A stretch of DNA of 64,000 nucleotides, taken from Clostridium collagenovorans DSM 3089. GTDB lineage: Bacteria; Bacillota; Clostridia; Clostridiales; Clostridiaceae. Location: assembly GCF_900130005.1 (NCBI RefSeq), contig NZ_FQXP01000007.1, positions 166,691 through 230,690 on the forward strand, read 5' to 3'. Of the stretch, positions 38,645-47,610 are shown one piece after another (within the stretch, counting starts at the first letter, position 1; each line of letters opens with the position of its first letter). The notes beneath the pieces were generated by a model that saw only the letters and a program-made list of their open reading frames with translations, searched no databases and was not told the DNA's origin. The translations under genes and the position numbers were made by a program.

Positions 38645-38771
38645 ATTCTCCCCACCTTTTTATGTTAATAGTTTAATTATCTAATCAATATGTGAAAAAT
38701 TCAATGATTCTTTTATATTTTTTGTTATTTTATCTATATTTTTTTATATTTTCATCAAAAAATACAAATAA

Positions 38772-38796
38772 AAGACACAGATACATTCCGTGCCTT
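38772..38796 (-). terminator. Terminator-like hairpin downstream of the SOS-controlled gene
   Basis: AAGGCAC and GTGTCTT pair (one G-T) around an 11-base loop; the minus strand continues with TTATTTG. It lies about 110 bases after the stop of the small gene at 38909 and before the kinase gene. Confidence 0.5.
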
Positions 38797-38908
38797 ATTA
38801 TAATCTATACATTATGTAATTTTTACTTATAAATGAACCTTAATATGTCGATTTTATTTCCTTATCATAAGTTAACGATAAACCTTATACCTAAAAATTA
38901 ATGTATGC

Positions 38909-39190
38909 TTATTGCTCCTCACAAATATATTTAGGAAGTATTATAACATCTCTCTTTAGTTCCTGAAGTCTTTTATTCATCATAGTATTGTTTTGAGCAA
39001 AATTTCTTGCTTCTTCTGCACTATTAGCTTTAAACATAACTGTAGCACCATTCTTACTATAAACTCCACCTGCTAATAGATATTTAGATGTATTCTCCTT
39101 TTGCTTCCCTATAAAGGATCTCTTATTTGGCATTACATTGCCATCCATTGTACCATAGTTAATTCTCATATATAGATTTTCGTTACACAT
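38909..39190 (-). CDS. Small SOS-controlled protein, YciI-like
   Basis: 93 residues, start ATG behind GAGGGGGATGCAG. The stretch YLLAGGVYSKNGATVMFKANSAEEARNFAQNNTMMNKRL has the pattern of the YciI/DGPF (ferredoxin-like) family: a glycine-rich strand, a strand with a buried acidic/hydrophobic mix, then an alanine-rich helix ('AEEAR..A..N..'). The match is by pattern only. No enzyme motif, signal peptide or membrane segment. Its upstream region carries two LexA boxes, one inside a consensus promoter, so it should be induced by DNA damage. Function unknown. Confidence 0.7.
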   Translation of the reverse strand: MCNENLYMRINYGTMDGNVMPNKRSFIGKQKENTSKYLLAGGVYSKNGATVMFKANSAEEARNFAQNNTMMNKRLQELKRDVIILPKYICEEQ

Positions 39191-39264
39191 ATCTGCATCC
39201 CCCTCATACGCCTTATCAGAGCATTGAATTAAAACACTTTAATTTAAAAGGCTTTCACTTTCCC

Positions 39265-39322
39265 GAACTTATGTTCTGACATCAATTAACTTTAGTATAT
39301 CGAACAGATGTTCAGTTGTCAA
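39265..39322 (-). promoter_or_regulatory. SOS promoter with two LexA (Cheo) boxes
   Basis: On the minus strand TTGACA (39322-39317), a 17-base spacer and TATACT (39299-39294) form an almost perfect sigma-A promoter. The spacer contains GAACATCTGTTC (39302-39313) and a second box GAACATAAGTTC lies just downstream (39265-39276). Both fit the Gram-positive LexA consensus GAACN4GTTC. Bound LexA would block both polymerase binding and escape. The controlled gene starts at 39190. Confidence 0.85.
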
Positions 39323-39480
39323 TATATTTTTTTCTATTCTCTCAATATACGTAGCTATACTTTAATCTAGTCTTTATTCAATCATTTTTTACTATATAAA
39401 AAATTTTTTTCAAAAATCTCTATTTTTTTGTTAATTAATCTTGAAGATTTTGTATATTCGATATATAATAAGAATATACA

Positions 39481-39963
39481 TGTGGATAACATGTAGATAA
39501 CTCGTAATTTTATGTTAATAACTTAATCTTTTATGTGTATAACATCTTAATTACTTGTTGATAATACCTTTAAAAGGGATTATAAATTACTAAAGTTTAA
39601 ATAAAATTATTTAAAACTCTTTTTATACATACAGACATTTAGAGATCCCTCTCGTTCTGTATGTCTTTTTTTTATGCTCAATACACTATATGTTGTATAC
39701 CATATATTTTGTATTTTTTTACCATGCAAGAAAAGTTATACACATTTTTATCCACAGGACATTTAAGCGAATTTTTTTTGGTGAAAATGTTGCAATACAA
39801 GACATTGTAGAAGTTATTTTCTGAATTTTCGACAGATTAAATCATAAAGTTATCCACGGTTTTTATGCTTTATATTCATTATTCGATTTTTAACAACTCT
39901 TCTTTTGTCGTAACTTGATAATCACTTTTTTGGTGTTTTACATATACTCACAGGTTGTCCACA
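39481..39963. other. Orphan DnaA-box cluster (origin-like or titration site)
   Basis: Near-consensus DnaA boxes (TTATCCACA) are grouped by orientation. Minus: TGTGGATAA 39481-39489, TGTAGATAA 39492-39500, TGTGTATAA 39534-39542, TGTTGATAA 39556-39564. Plus: TTATACACA 39736-39744, TTATCCACA 39748-39756, TTATCCACG 39850-39858, TTGTCCACA 39955-39963. The region is very AT-rich. No dnaA, dnaN or rpmH gene adjoins, so this is not obviously oriC; regulatory DnaA-box clusters away from the origin are known in Bacillus. A terminator-like hairpin lies between the two groups. Confidence 0.6.
39591..39673 (+). ncRNA. Possible short transcript between the two DnaA-box groups
   Basis: TTGATA (from about 39559), 17 bases and TATAAA form a possible promoter, and ACATACAGA/TCTGTATGT with a 20-base loop followed by CTTTTTTTTT (39627-39673) is a convincing intrinsic terminator. 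No frame with a ribosome binding site lies between. A transcript of about 80 nt would result. It is a prediction from promoter and terminator only. Confidence 0.3.
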
Positions 39964-40104
39964 GGTAAATCAGTTTACTTATTATTATATGAAATAATAC
40001 ATTTTTTATTCATAGATTTTTTTAATAGTAAAAGTATGCTCCTACTTAATACAAGTAAATTTTTGAATATATTCATGCTTCTATTGAAAAATTTACTTTA
40101 TGCA
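39674..40104. other. Intergenic region downstream of accA
   Basis: Apart from the plus-oriented DnaA boxes no gene or strong structure is visible in this AT-rich stretch. Confidence 0.4.
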
Positions 40105-40135
40105 TAAAAAAACTCCTTTGCTATTGCAAAGAAGT
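40105..40135 (-). terminator. Terminator of the fatty acid synthesis operon, overlapping the accA stop
   Basis: ACTTCTTTGC and GCAAAGGAGT pair with one mismatch around a 4-base loop, followed on the minus strand by TTTTTTT. The stem includes the last accA codons. Confidence 0.85.
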
Positions 40136-41095
40136 CTCTTCAAAAAACTCGCCCATATTTCTAAACTTAAAATATCTCTTTTTCAAAAGGTTATCAACAG
40201 TATCCTTTTCTAACTTATTAAGTATATCTTCTAAATTCATTCTTATTTTATCAGCCATAAGCTTCATATCCTTATGTGCTCCACCTAATGGCTCCTTAAT
40301 AACCCTATCTATAACTCTGAACTTAAATAGATCCTGAGCTGTTATTTTCATAGTATCTGCAGCTTCTTGAGCCCTTTTAGCGTCCTTAAATAATATGCTC
40401 GCAAATCCTTCTGGTGAAAGTATTGAATATATTGAATGCTCTAGCATACATATTTCATCAGCAACAGCAAGTGCTAATGCACCACCACTTCCCCCTTCAC
40501 CAATTACTATAGATACTATAGGTGTCCTTAAATTAGACATATCCATTAGATTTCTAGCTATAGCTTCTCCCTGTCCTCTTTCCTCTGCTCCTATACCACA
40601 AAAAGCACCTGGAGTGTCAACAAAGCATATTACAGGTCTATGGAACTTCTCTGCTTGTTTCATTAGCCTTAAAGCCTTTCTATAGCCTTCTGGATGCGGC
40701 ATACCAAAGTTTCTCTCTACATTTTCTTTGATATCCCTACCCTTTTGCTCTGCTACAATAGTTACCGCTGTACCATTTATAGTTGCTATTCCTCCAACTA
40801 TGGCACAATCATCACTGTAGTGCCTATCTCCATGTAATTCGATAAAATCATCGAATATCTCATTTATATAATCAAGAGCTGTTGGTCTTTGAATCATTCT
40901 TGCTATCTTTACTTTTTCCCAAGGGCTTAGATTAGTGTATGCCTTCTTTTCCATATCTAAACATTTATTTTCAAGTACTCTTATTTCATCACTTAAATCT
41001 ATATTGTTTTCTTGAGAAATTCTCTTAAGCTCTTGTACTTTCTCTCTTAATGTTGAAATATTTTTTTCAATATCAAAGGTATCCATATATATCAC
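40121..41095 (-). CDS. accA: Acetyl-CoA carboxylase carboxyltransferase subunit alpha
   Basis: 324 residues, full length. With AccD it forms the carboxyltransferase that moves the carboxyl group from carboxybiotin to acetyl-CoA, giving malonyl-CoA. Family landmarks: PWEKVKIARMIQRPTALDYI, FIELHGDRHYSDDCAIVGGIA, FGMPHPEGYRKALRLMKQAEKF, CFVDTPGAFCGIGAEERGQGEAIARNL, IGEGGSGGALALAVADEICMLEHSIYSILSPEGFASILFKD. It is the last gene of the minus-strand cluster, two bases after accD. Confidence 0.97.
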   Translation of the reverse strand: MIYMDTFDIEKNISTLREKVQELKRISQENNIDLSDEIRVLENKCLDMEKKAYTNLSPWEKVKIARMIQRPTALDYINEIFDDFIELHGDRHYSDDCAIVGGIATINGTAVTIVAEQKGRDIKENVERNFGMPHPEGYRKALRLMKQAEKFHRPVICFVDTPGAFCGIGAEERGQGEAIARNLMDMSNLRTPIVSIVIGEGGSGGALALAVADEICMLEHSIYSILSPEGFASILFKDAKRAQEAADTMKITAQDLFKFRVIDRVIKEPLGGAHKDMKLMADKIRMNLEDILNKLEKDTVDNLLKKRYFKFRNMGEFFEETSLQ

Positions 41096-41097
41096 CT

Positions 41098-42000
41098 CTA
41101 TTTATATCCATGTAACTCTAGTAATTTACCTAGAGTATTTTTCATCTCTTTTCTTGGTACTATTTTATCTATAAATCCTTTTTCAAGTAAAAACTCTGCA
41201 GTTTGGAACTCCTTAGGTAGCTCCTGCTTTATTGTTTGCTCTATTACTCTCTTACCTGCAAATCCTATAAGTGCACCTGGTTCTGATAATATAATATCTC
41301 CTAGCATAGCAAAGCTAGCAGTTACCCCTCCTGTTGTAGGGTCTGTTAGTACAGTTATATATAATAATCCCGCCTCATTATGCTTAGCTAATGCAGCACT
41401 AACCTTAGCCATCTGCATTAAGGAATATATCCCTTCCTGCATTCTAGCTCCACCTGATGCAGTAAAGATTATTATTGGAAGTGAATATTGGGTTGCATAT
41501 TCTATAGCTCTAGTTATCTTTTCACCAACTACACTTCCCATACTTCCCATTATAAATGTTGAATCCATAACGGCAATAATTGTCTTTATTCCGTTTATTT
41601 TACCTCCACCAGTCAAAACAGCTTCTTCTATACCAGTCTTATCCATAAGCTTTTCTATCTTATCTTCATATCCTGGATACTCTAATGGATTCTTGCTTTT
41701 TATACCTTTAAATAATTCTACAAAGCTATCCTTATCCATTGTTAGATTTATTCTTTCCCTGCAATTCACTCTAAAGTTTGTATTACACTCAATACAACTC
41801 ATATAATTAGCTATCATATCTTTTTTATATATTATTTTTCCACATTTACTACATTTACACCACATTCCATCAGGTACACTTGGTACTGCCTCTTTAGCCT
41901 CTTCCCCATCTTCAAACTTTTCTAATTCTTCTTCGCTGTTTGTTGATGTTCCCTGAATCGTTAGGTACTTCTTTCTTTTAAACAAACTATTTATGATCAA
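41098..42000 (-). CDS. accD: Acetyl-CoA carboxylase carboxyltransferase subunit beta
   Basis: 300 residues from TTG 42000, five bases after GGAGGTGA; an upstream in-frame TTG at 42015 overlaps that site. The N-terminal zinc ribbon is visible as WCKCSKCGKIIYK...MSCIECN (C-x2-C...C-x2-C). The crotonase-like core has FIMGSMGSVVGEKITRAIEYA, FTASGGARMQEGIYSLMQMAK and DPTTGGVTASFAMLGDIILSEPGALIGFAGKRVIEQ. Partner of AccA. An acidic insert (SEEELEKFEDGEEAKE) precedes the zinc ribbon. Confidence 0.96.
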   Translation of the reverse strand: MIINSLFKRKKYLTIQGTSTNSEEELEKFEDGEEAKEAVPSVPDGMWCKCSKCGKIIYKKDMIANYMSCIECNTNFRVNCRERINLTMDKDSFVELFKGIKSKNPLEYPGYEDKIEKLMDKTGIEEAVLTGGGKINGIKTIIAVMDSTFIMGSMGSVVGEKITRAIEYATQYSLPIIIFTASGGARMQEGIYSLMQMAKVSAALAKHNEAGLLYITVLTDPTTGGVTASFAMLGDIILSEPGALIGFAGKRVIEQTIKQELPKEFQTAEFLLEKGFIDKIVPRKEMKNTLGKLLELHGYK

Positions 42001-42030
42001 ATAGCTCACCTCCAAGTGATCTGCTCATAT

Positions 42031-43374
42031 CTACATTCCAAATTCTTGAGCTATAAATGAAGTGTTAATGTCACCTTCATTAAACTTCTTATTATTTAAT
42101 ATTTCATATTGGAACTCTATATTATTCTTAACACCCTCGATTATAAATTCATCTAGTGCTCTTTTCATCTTATTAATAGCTTCCTCTCTATCTCTTCCAT
42201 GTACTATAAGTTTGGCTACCATGGAATCATAATATGGAGGAATCTTATATCCATTATATATTGCTGTATCTAATCTTACACCAAATCCACCTGGCAAGTT
42301 AATTACATTAACAACTCCTGGTGATGGCATAAATCCAGCTCTAGGATCCTCTGCATTTATACGACATTCAATAGCATGACCATTAATAGTTATATCCTCT
42401 TGCTTTATATCTAGTGGTTTATTAGATGCAACATTTAATTGCTCCTTAACTATATCTATGCCTGTAATCATTTCTGTAACTGGATGCTCAACTTGTATTC
42501 TTGTATTCATTTCCATGAAATAAAACTCACCATACTTATCTCTTAAAAACTCTATAGTTCCTGCACCCTTATAATTTACAGCCTTAGCTGCTTTTACAGC
42601 TATATCTCCAAGTTTCTTTCTTGTTTCCTCATCTATTACACATGATGGAGCTTCTTCTATTACCTTTTGATTTCTTCTTTGAATAGAACAATCTCTTTCT
42701 CCTAGATAAAGTACATTGCCGTAATTATCTCCCAATACTTGAACCTCAATATGTCTAGGCTCCTCTATAAACTTTTCAATATACATTGAATCATCACCAA
42801 AGGCAATTTTTGCCTCTGTTTTTGCCATTGTATAAGAACTTACTAAATCTTTCTCTTCTCTTACTATTCTTATACCTCTGCCTCCACCTCCAGCGGAAGC
42901 CTTTATCATAATAGGATACCCTATAGTTTTACATAACTCAATTGCCTCTTCTTCTGTTTCTACAATACCCTTAGAGCCTCTAATTATAGGAACTCCTGCA
43001 GCATCCATAATTTCCTTAGCCTTAGATTTATTCCCCATTGCATCTATAGTCTCTGCATCTGGACCTATGAAAATTATATTACACTCTTTACACATTTGAG
43101 CGAACTTACTATTCTCTGATAAGAAACCAAATCCAGGGTGAATACCTTCTGCACCAGTAAGTATTGCAGCACTTAATATATTTTTAATATTTAGATAACT
43201 ATCCTTCGATTGAGGGCCACCAACGCAAACAGATTCATCTGCTAGTTGTGTATGCAGAGCCTCTTTATCCGCCTCAGAATATATTGCTACAGTTCTAATC
43301 CCAAGCTCTCTACAAGCTCTAATTACTCTTACTGCAATCTCTCCTCTATTAGCTATTAAAACTTTTTTTAACAT
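42031..43374 (-). CDS. accC: Acetyl-CoA carboxylase biotin carboxylase subunit
   Basis: 447 residues from ATG 43374 (MLKKVLIANRGEIAVRVIRACRELGI) behind TTTGGAGGAATTAATT. It carboxylates the biotin of AccB with bicarbonate and ATP. Landmarks: KASAGGGGRGIRIV glycine-rich ATP loop, EKFIEEPRHIEVQVLGD, GERDCSIQRRNQKVIEEAPS, FMEMNTRIQVEHPVTEMITGIDIV (catalytic Glu/Arg) and the C-terminal biotin-carboxylase domain with INAEDPRAGFMPSPG. Confidence 0.97.
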   Translation of the reverse strand: MLKKVLIANRGEIAVRVIRACRELGIRTVAIYSEADKEALHTQLADESVCVGGPQSKDSYLNIKNILSAAILTGAEGIHPGFGFLSENSKFAQMCKECNIIFIGPDAETIDAMGNKSKAKEIMDAAGVPIIRGSKGIVETEEEAIELCKTIGYPIMIKASAGGGGRGIRIVREEKDLVSSYTMAKTEAKIAFGDDSMYIEKFIEEPRHIEVQVLGDNYGNVLYLGERDCSIQRRNQKVIEEAPSCVIDEETRKKLGDIAVKAAKAVNYKGAGTIEFLRDKYGEFYFMEMNTRIQVEHPVTEMITGIDIVKEQLNVASNKPLDIKQEDITINGHAIECRINAEDPRAGFMPSPGVVNVINLPGGFGVRLDTAIYNGYKIPPYYDSMVAKLIVHGRDREEAINKMKRALDEFIIEGVKNNIEFQYEILNNKKFNEGDINTSFIAQEFGM

Positions 43375-43409
43375 AATTAATTCCTCCAAATACTTAAAGT
43401 GCAGTTATA

Positions 43410-43865
43410 TTACAATCCAACTGCAAAAGTAAGTTCAGCAACAACAGCCTTTTCTCCATTTACAGTAGCTATAGCACTACCTACTCCCATTCCACTTCTC
43501 ATCTTTATTATTTCTACTTCTAACTTAAGAGTATCACCTGGAACTACTTTTCTTCTAAACTTAGCTTTATTTATTCCACCAAAGTAAGCAATCTTACCTT
43601 TGTACTCATCCATACTTAATAGTGCAACAGCTCCTACTTGAGCTAAAGCCTCAACTATGATTACTCCTGGTACAACTGGTTCCTGTGGGAAGTGTCCTTG
43701 AAAGAAATACTCATTCATTGTTATATTTTTATATCCTACAGCTCTTTTACCCTTTTCAAGTTCTTCAATCTTATCTACAAATAAGAAAGGATATCTGTGT
43801 GGTATTATTTCTTGAATCTCTTTTATATTTAAACTTATTTTTTCTTCAACATTTGAATTTTCCAT
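43410..43865 (-). CDS. fabZ: 3-hydroxyacyl-[ACP] dehydratase FabZ
   Basis: 151 residues with the hot-dog fold. IPHRYPFLFVDKIEELEKGKRAVGYKNIT, then GHFPQEPVVPGVIIVEALAQVGA containing the catalytic His and Glu. It removes water from 3-hydroxyacyl-ACP in each elongation cycle. No fabA or fabM homologue is next to it in this cluster. It lies between accB and accC, as in other clostridial fab clusters. Confidence 0.96.
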   Translation of the reverse strand: MENSNVEEKISLNIKEIQEIIPHRYPFLFVDKIEELEKGKRAVGYKNITMNEYFFQGHFPQEPVVPGVIIVEALAQVGAVALLSMDEYKGKIAYFGGINKAKFRRKVVPGDTLKLEVEIIKMRSGMGVGSAIATVNGEKAVVAELTFAVGL

Positions 43866-43903
43866 AATAATTACTCTCCATATTTTATAATTTGAACTTT
43901 AAA

Positions 43904-44386
43904 TTAAACTCTAACCTTGAAAATTTGTTGCGTACATTCAACCATATCTTCATTATTAACTAAGATTTCAACTATTTCTCCATCTACGTCACTTACTATT
44001 TCATTCATAAGTTTCATAGCCTCTATTATACAAAGAGTATCTCCCTTTTTAACCTTATCTCCCACCTTAGCAAAAACTGGTTTGCCTGGAGCTGAAGACT
44101 CATAGAAAGTACCTACTATTGGAGATGTAATATAGCTAAAGTTACCTTCATCGCATTTATCTGTAACAACTGTTTCTAATTCTGCACTTTCTTCTAATAC
44201 CTTAACTTCACTTTTTTCTTTTTTATAAACAACTCTTTCTTCAACTTGAGGAACTGTTTCATAAGCTACAGCTTTAACTTCCTTACCCATTTTTAATTTG
44301 AAACCCTCTTGCTCTAACTCTAAAAATGTTAGAGAAGAATTATCTAAAGCCTCTATTAATTCCTTTACCTCTTTGCAATCCATCAT
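43904..44386 (-). CDS. accB: Acetyl-CoA carboxylase biotin carboxyl carrier protein
   Basis: 160 residues from ATG 44386 behind AAGGAGGACACA; an in-frame GTG at 44407 lies upstream of that site. After an N-terminal helix and a charged linker, the biotinyl domain has GTFYESSAPGKPVFAKVGDKVKKGD and the biotinylated Lys in CIIEAMKLMNEI near residue 124. It shuttles the carboxyl group between AccC and AccAD. Confidence 0.95.
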   Translation of the reverse strand: MMDCKEVKELIEALDNSSLTFLELEQEGFKLKMGKEVKAVAYETVPQVEERVVYKKEKSEVKVLEESAELETVVTDKCDEGNFSYITSPIVGTFYESSAPGKPVFAKVGDKVKKGDTLCIIEAMKLMNEIVSDVDGEIVEILVNNEDMVECTQQIFKVRV

Positions 44387-44436
44387 TGTGTCCTCCTTAA
44401 ATTCCACTTATCAATAATAGACTTATTAACCTTATT

Positions 44437-44490
44437 AAGTTCAACTTATTTTAGTTAGATTAATACTCCAATTAAATATAAGTTGAACTT
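44437..44490. repeat. Inverted repeat between fabF and accB
   Basis: AAGTTCAACTTA and TAAGTTGAACTT are perfect 12-base arms 30 bases apart in the 169-base gap between fabF and accB. It may form an mRNA hairpin that adjusts downstream expression or stability, or be a binding dyad. Confidence 0.45.
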
Positions 44491-44576
44491 TATAACTAAG
44501 TTAATATAATGTTGTAATACCCCTTATAATTTAAGGGTATAAACTTAAGATTTATTTCAATTTAAACTTTATATAA

Positions 44577-45815
44577 TTACTCGTACTTTTTAAATAATAA
44601 TGATGCGTTATGACCACCAAATCCTAAAGAGTTACATAAAGCATATTTAAGTTCTGCTTTTCTACCTACATTAGGAACATAATCTAAATCACATTCTTCA
44701 TCCGGAACTTTAAATCCAGCAGTTGGATGTATAAATCCTTCTTCTAAGGATTTTATAGTTGCTATAGATTCTACAGCACCTGATGCTCCTAATAAGTGAC
44801 CTATCATAGATTTTGTTGAACTAATTGGAACATCCTTAGCTTTATCTCCTAAAAGATTTTTTATTGCTAAAGTCTCTAATTTATCATTGTATGGAGTACT
44901 AGTTCCATGTGCATTTATATAAGAGAGTTCATCTTTATCGATATTTCCTTCTTTAATAGCTAATTTCATAGCTCTCATTGCGCCCATTCCATCTAAAGCT
45001 GGAGATGTTATATGATAAGCATCACAAGTAGCTCCATATCCTATTATTTCAGCATATATCTTAGCACCTCTATTAAGAGCATGACTTAACTCTTCTAATA
45101 TAATTATTCCTGCTCCCTCTCCCATAACAAATCCATCTCTTTCTTTATCAAAAGGAATAGATGCTCTTGTTTTATCTTGACTAAAGCTAAGAGCTGTCAT
45201 ATTTTCAAATCCACCTATAGCAAATGGTGTTATTGATGCCTCTGAACCACCACTTATCATAACATCTGCTAAATCATATTTGATTGTTCTAAAAGCTTCT
45301 CCTATTGAGTTTGTTCCTGATGCACAAGCTGTTACAACAGTAGTACATATACCCTTTGCACCATACTTAATAGCTACATTTCCTGCTACAATATTAGCAA
45401 TCATCATAGGTATTGTAAGTGGAGATATTCTTCCTGGTCCTCTATCCATATACTTTGAATGTTCTCTCTCGAAGGTCTCAATTCCACCTATACCTGACCC
45501 TATAATTACCCCAATTCTCTCTGCATCTTCAACTTCAAGGTTAAGCTTTGAATCCTCAACAGCTTCCTTAGATGCTGCAATAGCAAATTGAGTAAATCTA
45601 TCCATTCTTCTAGCTTCTTTTTTATCCATATATAAAGTAGGATCAAAGTCCTTAACTTCACAAGCTAACTTAGTTTTAAATTTCTCTGTGTCAAATCTAG
45701 TAATCTCATCAACACAGCATCTACCTTCTTTTACTCCATTCCAAAACTCTTCTGTGTTAAGAGCCATTGGTGTTATGCTTCCAAGTCCTGTTATTACAAC
45801 TCTTCTATTTTCCAT
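44577..45815 (-). CDS. fabF: Beta-ketoacyl-[ACP] synthase II FabF
   Basis: 412 residues, full length. Condensing enzyme for fatty acid elongation. Catalytic Cys in TTVVTACASGTNSIGEAFR, His in INAHGTSTPYND and His in SSTKSMIGHLLGASGAVESIA; the C-terminus NSLGFGGHNASLLFKKYE is typical. Start ATG behind AGGAGGATACTACT. Follows fabG by 12 bases. Confidence 0.97.
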   Translation of the reverse strand: MENRRVVITGLGSITPMALNTEEFWNGVKEGRCCVDEITRFDTEKFKTKLACEVKDFDPTLYMDKKEARRMDRFTQFAIAASKEAVEDSKLNLEVEDAERIGVIIGSGIGGIETFEREHSKYMDRGPGRISPLTIPMMIANIVAGNVAIKYGAKGICTTVVTACASGTNSIGEAFRTIKYDLADVMISGGSEASITPFAIGGFENMTALSFSQDKTRASIPFDKERDGFVMGEGAGIIILEELSHALNRGAKIYAEIIGYGATCDAYHITSPALDGMGAMRAMKLAIKEGNIDKDELSYINAHGTSTPYNDKLETLAIKNLLGDKAKDVPISSTKSMIGHLLGASGAVESIATIKSLEEGFIHPTAGFKVPDEECDLDYVPNVGRKAELKYALCNSLGFGGHNASLLFKKYE

Positions 45816-45827
45816 AGTAGTATCCTC

Positions 45828-46568
45828 CTACATCACCATTCCGCCATCTACATTTATTACTTGGCCTGTTATATATCCAGCTTTGTCAGACGATAAAAAT
45901 GCAACTAATTCAGCAACATCCTCTGCTTCTCCTAATCTTCTTAAAGGTATATTATCTTGTATAGAAGCCTTTACCTTGTCAGATAAAACCTCAGTCATAT
46001 CAGTTTTTATAAATCCTGGAGCAATTGCATTTACTGTTACTCCTCTTGAACCAATTTCTTTAGCTACTGATTTTGTAAGCCCAATAATTCCAGCCTTTGA
46101 TGCTGCATAGTTTGCTTGCCCTGCATTACCAACTAAACCTATAACAGAAGATAAGTTTATTATTCTACCTTCTCTTTGTTTCATCATTATTGGAGTTACA
46201 TGCTTTATGCAATTAAATGTTCCTTTTAAGTTGATATCGATAACCTTATCGAAATCCTCTTCTTTCATTCTCATTAATAATCCATCTTTTGTTATACCTG
46301 CATTATTAACTAATATATCTATTCTACCTAGTTCATTATTAACCTTTTTAATCATGTCAGAACATTGATTAAAGTCAGATACATCTCCTTGAACTAATAA
46401 TACCTTAACATTTTTATCTTCTATTTCTTTAGCTAACTTATCTATATCTTCATTATGAGTTCTATAATTCAATGCTATAGATGCTCCTAGATCAGCTAAT
46501 TTTAAAGCTATTGCTTTACCAATACCTCTACCTGCTCCAGTTACCATTGCTATTTTTCCCTTAAGCAT
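45828..46568 (-). CDS. fabG: 3-oxoacyl-[ACP] reductase FabG
   Basis: 246 residues. Short-chain dehydrogenase with VTGAGRGIGKAIALKLADLGA (NADPH site), NNAGITKDGLLMRM, the catalytic Ser/Tyr/Lys in INLSSVIGLVGNAGQANYAASKAGIIGLTKS, and the tail GYITGQVINVDGGMVM. Reduces 3-oxoacyl-ACP in the elongation cycle. Between fabD and fabF. Confidence 0.97.
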   Translation of the reverse strand: MLKGKIAMVTGAGRGIGKAIALKLADLGASIALNYRTHNEDIDKLAKEIEDKNVKVLLVQGDVSDFNQCSDMIKKVNNELGRIDILVNNAGITKDGLLMRMKEEDFDKVIDINLKGTFNCIKHVTPIMMKQREGRIINLSSVIGLVGNAGQANYAASKAGIIGLTKSVAKEIGSRGVTVNAIAPGFIKTDMTEVLSDKVKASIQDNIPLRRLGEAEDVAELVAFLSSDKAGYITGQVINVDGGMVM

Positions 46569-46657
46569 ATCTTAAGCCTCCTTCAACTTTAAATATCCAA
46601 CACGCCATTATTTATTATTAAACTTTTACTTGCCTTATTTACATATGAAAATTCTAA

Positions 46658-47590
46658 TTAACCCTCTAAACCTTTAGTTAACTTTTCTAAAGACGTTAAA
46701 TCTTCAACATTATAAACATTAACTCCTCTATCAATTTTCTTAACAAAGGCACTTAAAGTATTCTTAGGACCTATTTCAACGAAAGTATTACAACCCTCTT
46801 CAATCATAAATTTTACAGAATCCTCCCATAGTACAGAACTCATTACTTGCATTCTTAAATTCTCAACTATGCTTTCATTTTCAAAATACTTAGCTGTATA
46901 ATTGCTTATAACTGGTATTTTAAAAGTTTTAAACTCTATATTTTTTAAGTCATTATGAAGCTTCTCACTAGCACTTTTCATCATTGTGCTATGGAAAGGA
47001 CCACTTACTTTAAGAGGAATTACCTTCTTAGCTCCAGCCTCAGAAAGTAGTCCTGCTGCATATTCAACAGCTTCCTTCTCTCCTGAAATAACTATTTGTT
47101 TAGGACAATTAAGGTTAGCAATCTCAACTATTCCCTTTTCTCTTCCTACCTTTAGAACTTCTTCTACAGCATCTCTCTCCATGCCTATAACTGCTGACAT
47201 AGCACCCTTGCCTTGCTCAACTGCCTGAGTCATATAAGTTCCTCTTTTTCTAACTAAATCAACTGCTACTTTAAAATCTAAAACGCCAGAAGTTACTAAG
47301 GCTGAATATTCTCCTAAACTAAGTCCAGCCGTCATACTTGGTTCTATTCCTATAGATTTTAAATATCTTGAAATAGCAGTACACATTGTAACCATAGCTA
47401 CCTGTGTGTTTTCTGTTTTGTTTAACTCTTCTTCAGTAGAACTAAAACATAAGTCTTCAACTGAAAACCCTAGTACCTCTGAAGCCTCCTTAAATGTCTC
47501 TTTAACTATATCGCTATTATCATATAATTCTTTTCCCATTCCAACATACTGAGAACCTTGACCTGAAAATATAAAAGCAATTTTACTCAT
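46658..47590 (-). CDS. fabD: Malonyl-CoA:ACP transacylase FabD
   Basis: 310 residues. FIFSGQGSQYVGMGKELYDN at the start, catalytic Ser in AGLSLGEYSALVTSG, Arg/His regions LVRKRGTYMTQAVEQGKGAMSAV and VSGPFHSTMMKSA, and FVEIGPKNTLSAFVKKI. It loads malonyl groups onto ACP. Confidence 0.97.
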   Translation of the reverse strand: MSKIAFIFSGQGSQYVGMGKELYDNSDIVKETFKEASEVLGFSVEDLCFSSTEEELNKTENTQVAMVTMCTAISRYLKSIGIEPSMTAGLSLGEYSALVTSGVLDFKVAVDLVRKRGTYMTQAVEQGKGAMSAVIGMERDAVEEVLKVGREKGIVEIANLNCPKQIVISGEKEAVEYAAGLLSEAGAKKVIPLKVSGPFHSTMMKSASEKLHNDLKNIEFKTFKIPVISNYTAKYFENESIVENLRMQVMSSVLWEDSVKFMIEEGCNTFVEIGPKNTLSAFVKKIDRGVNVYNVEDLTSLEKLTKGLEG

Positions 47591-47610
47591 ATAATTAACC
47601 CCTTACAAAC

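Noticed and set aside
39481..39963. Calling the DnaA-box cluster the chromosomal origin
   Set aside because: No dnaA, dnaN, rpmH or recF nearby and no skew data; only the box cluster itself is supported.
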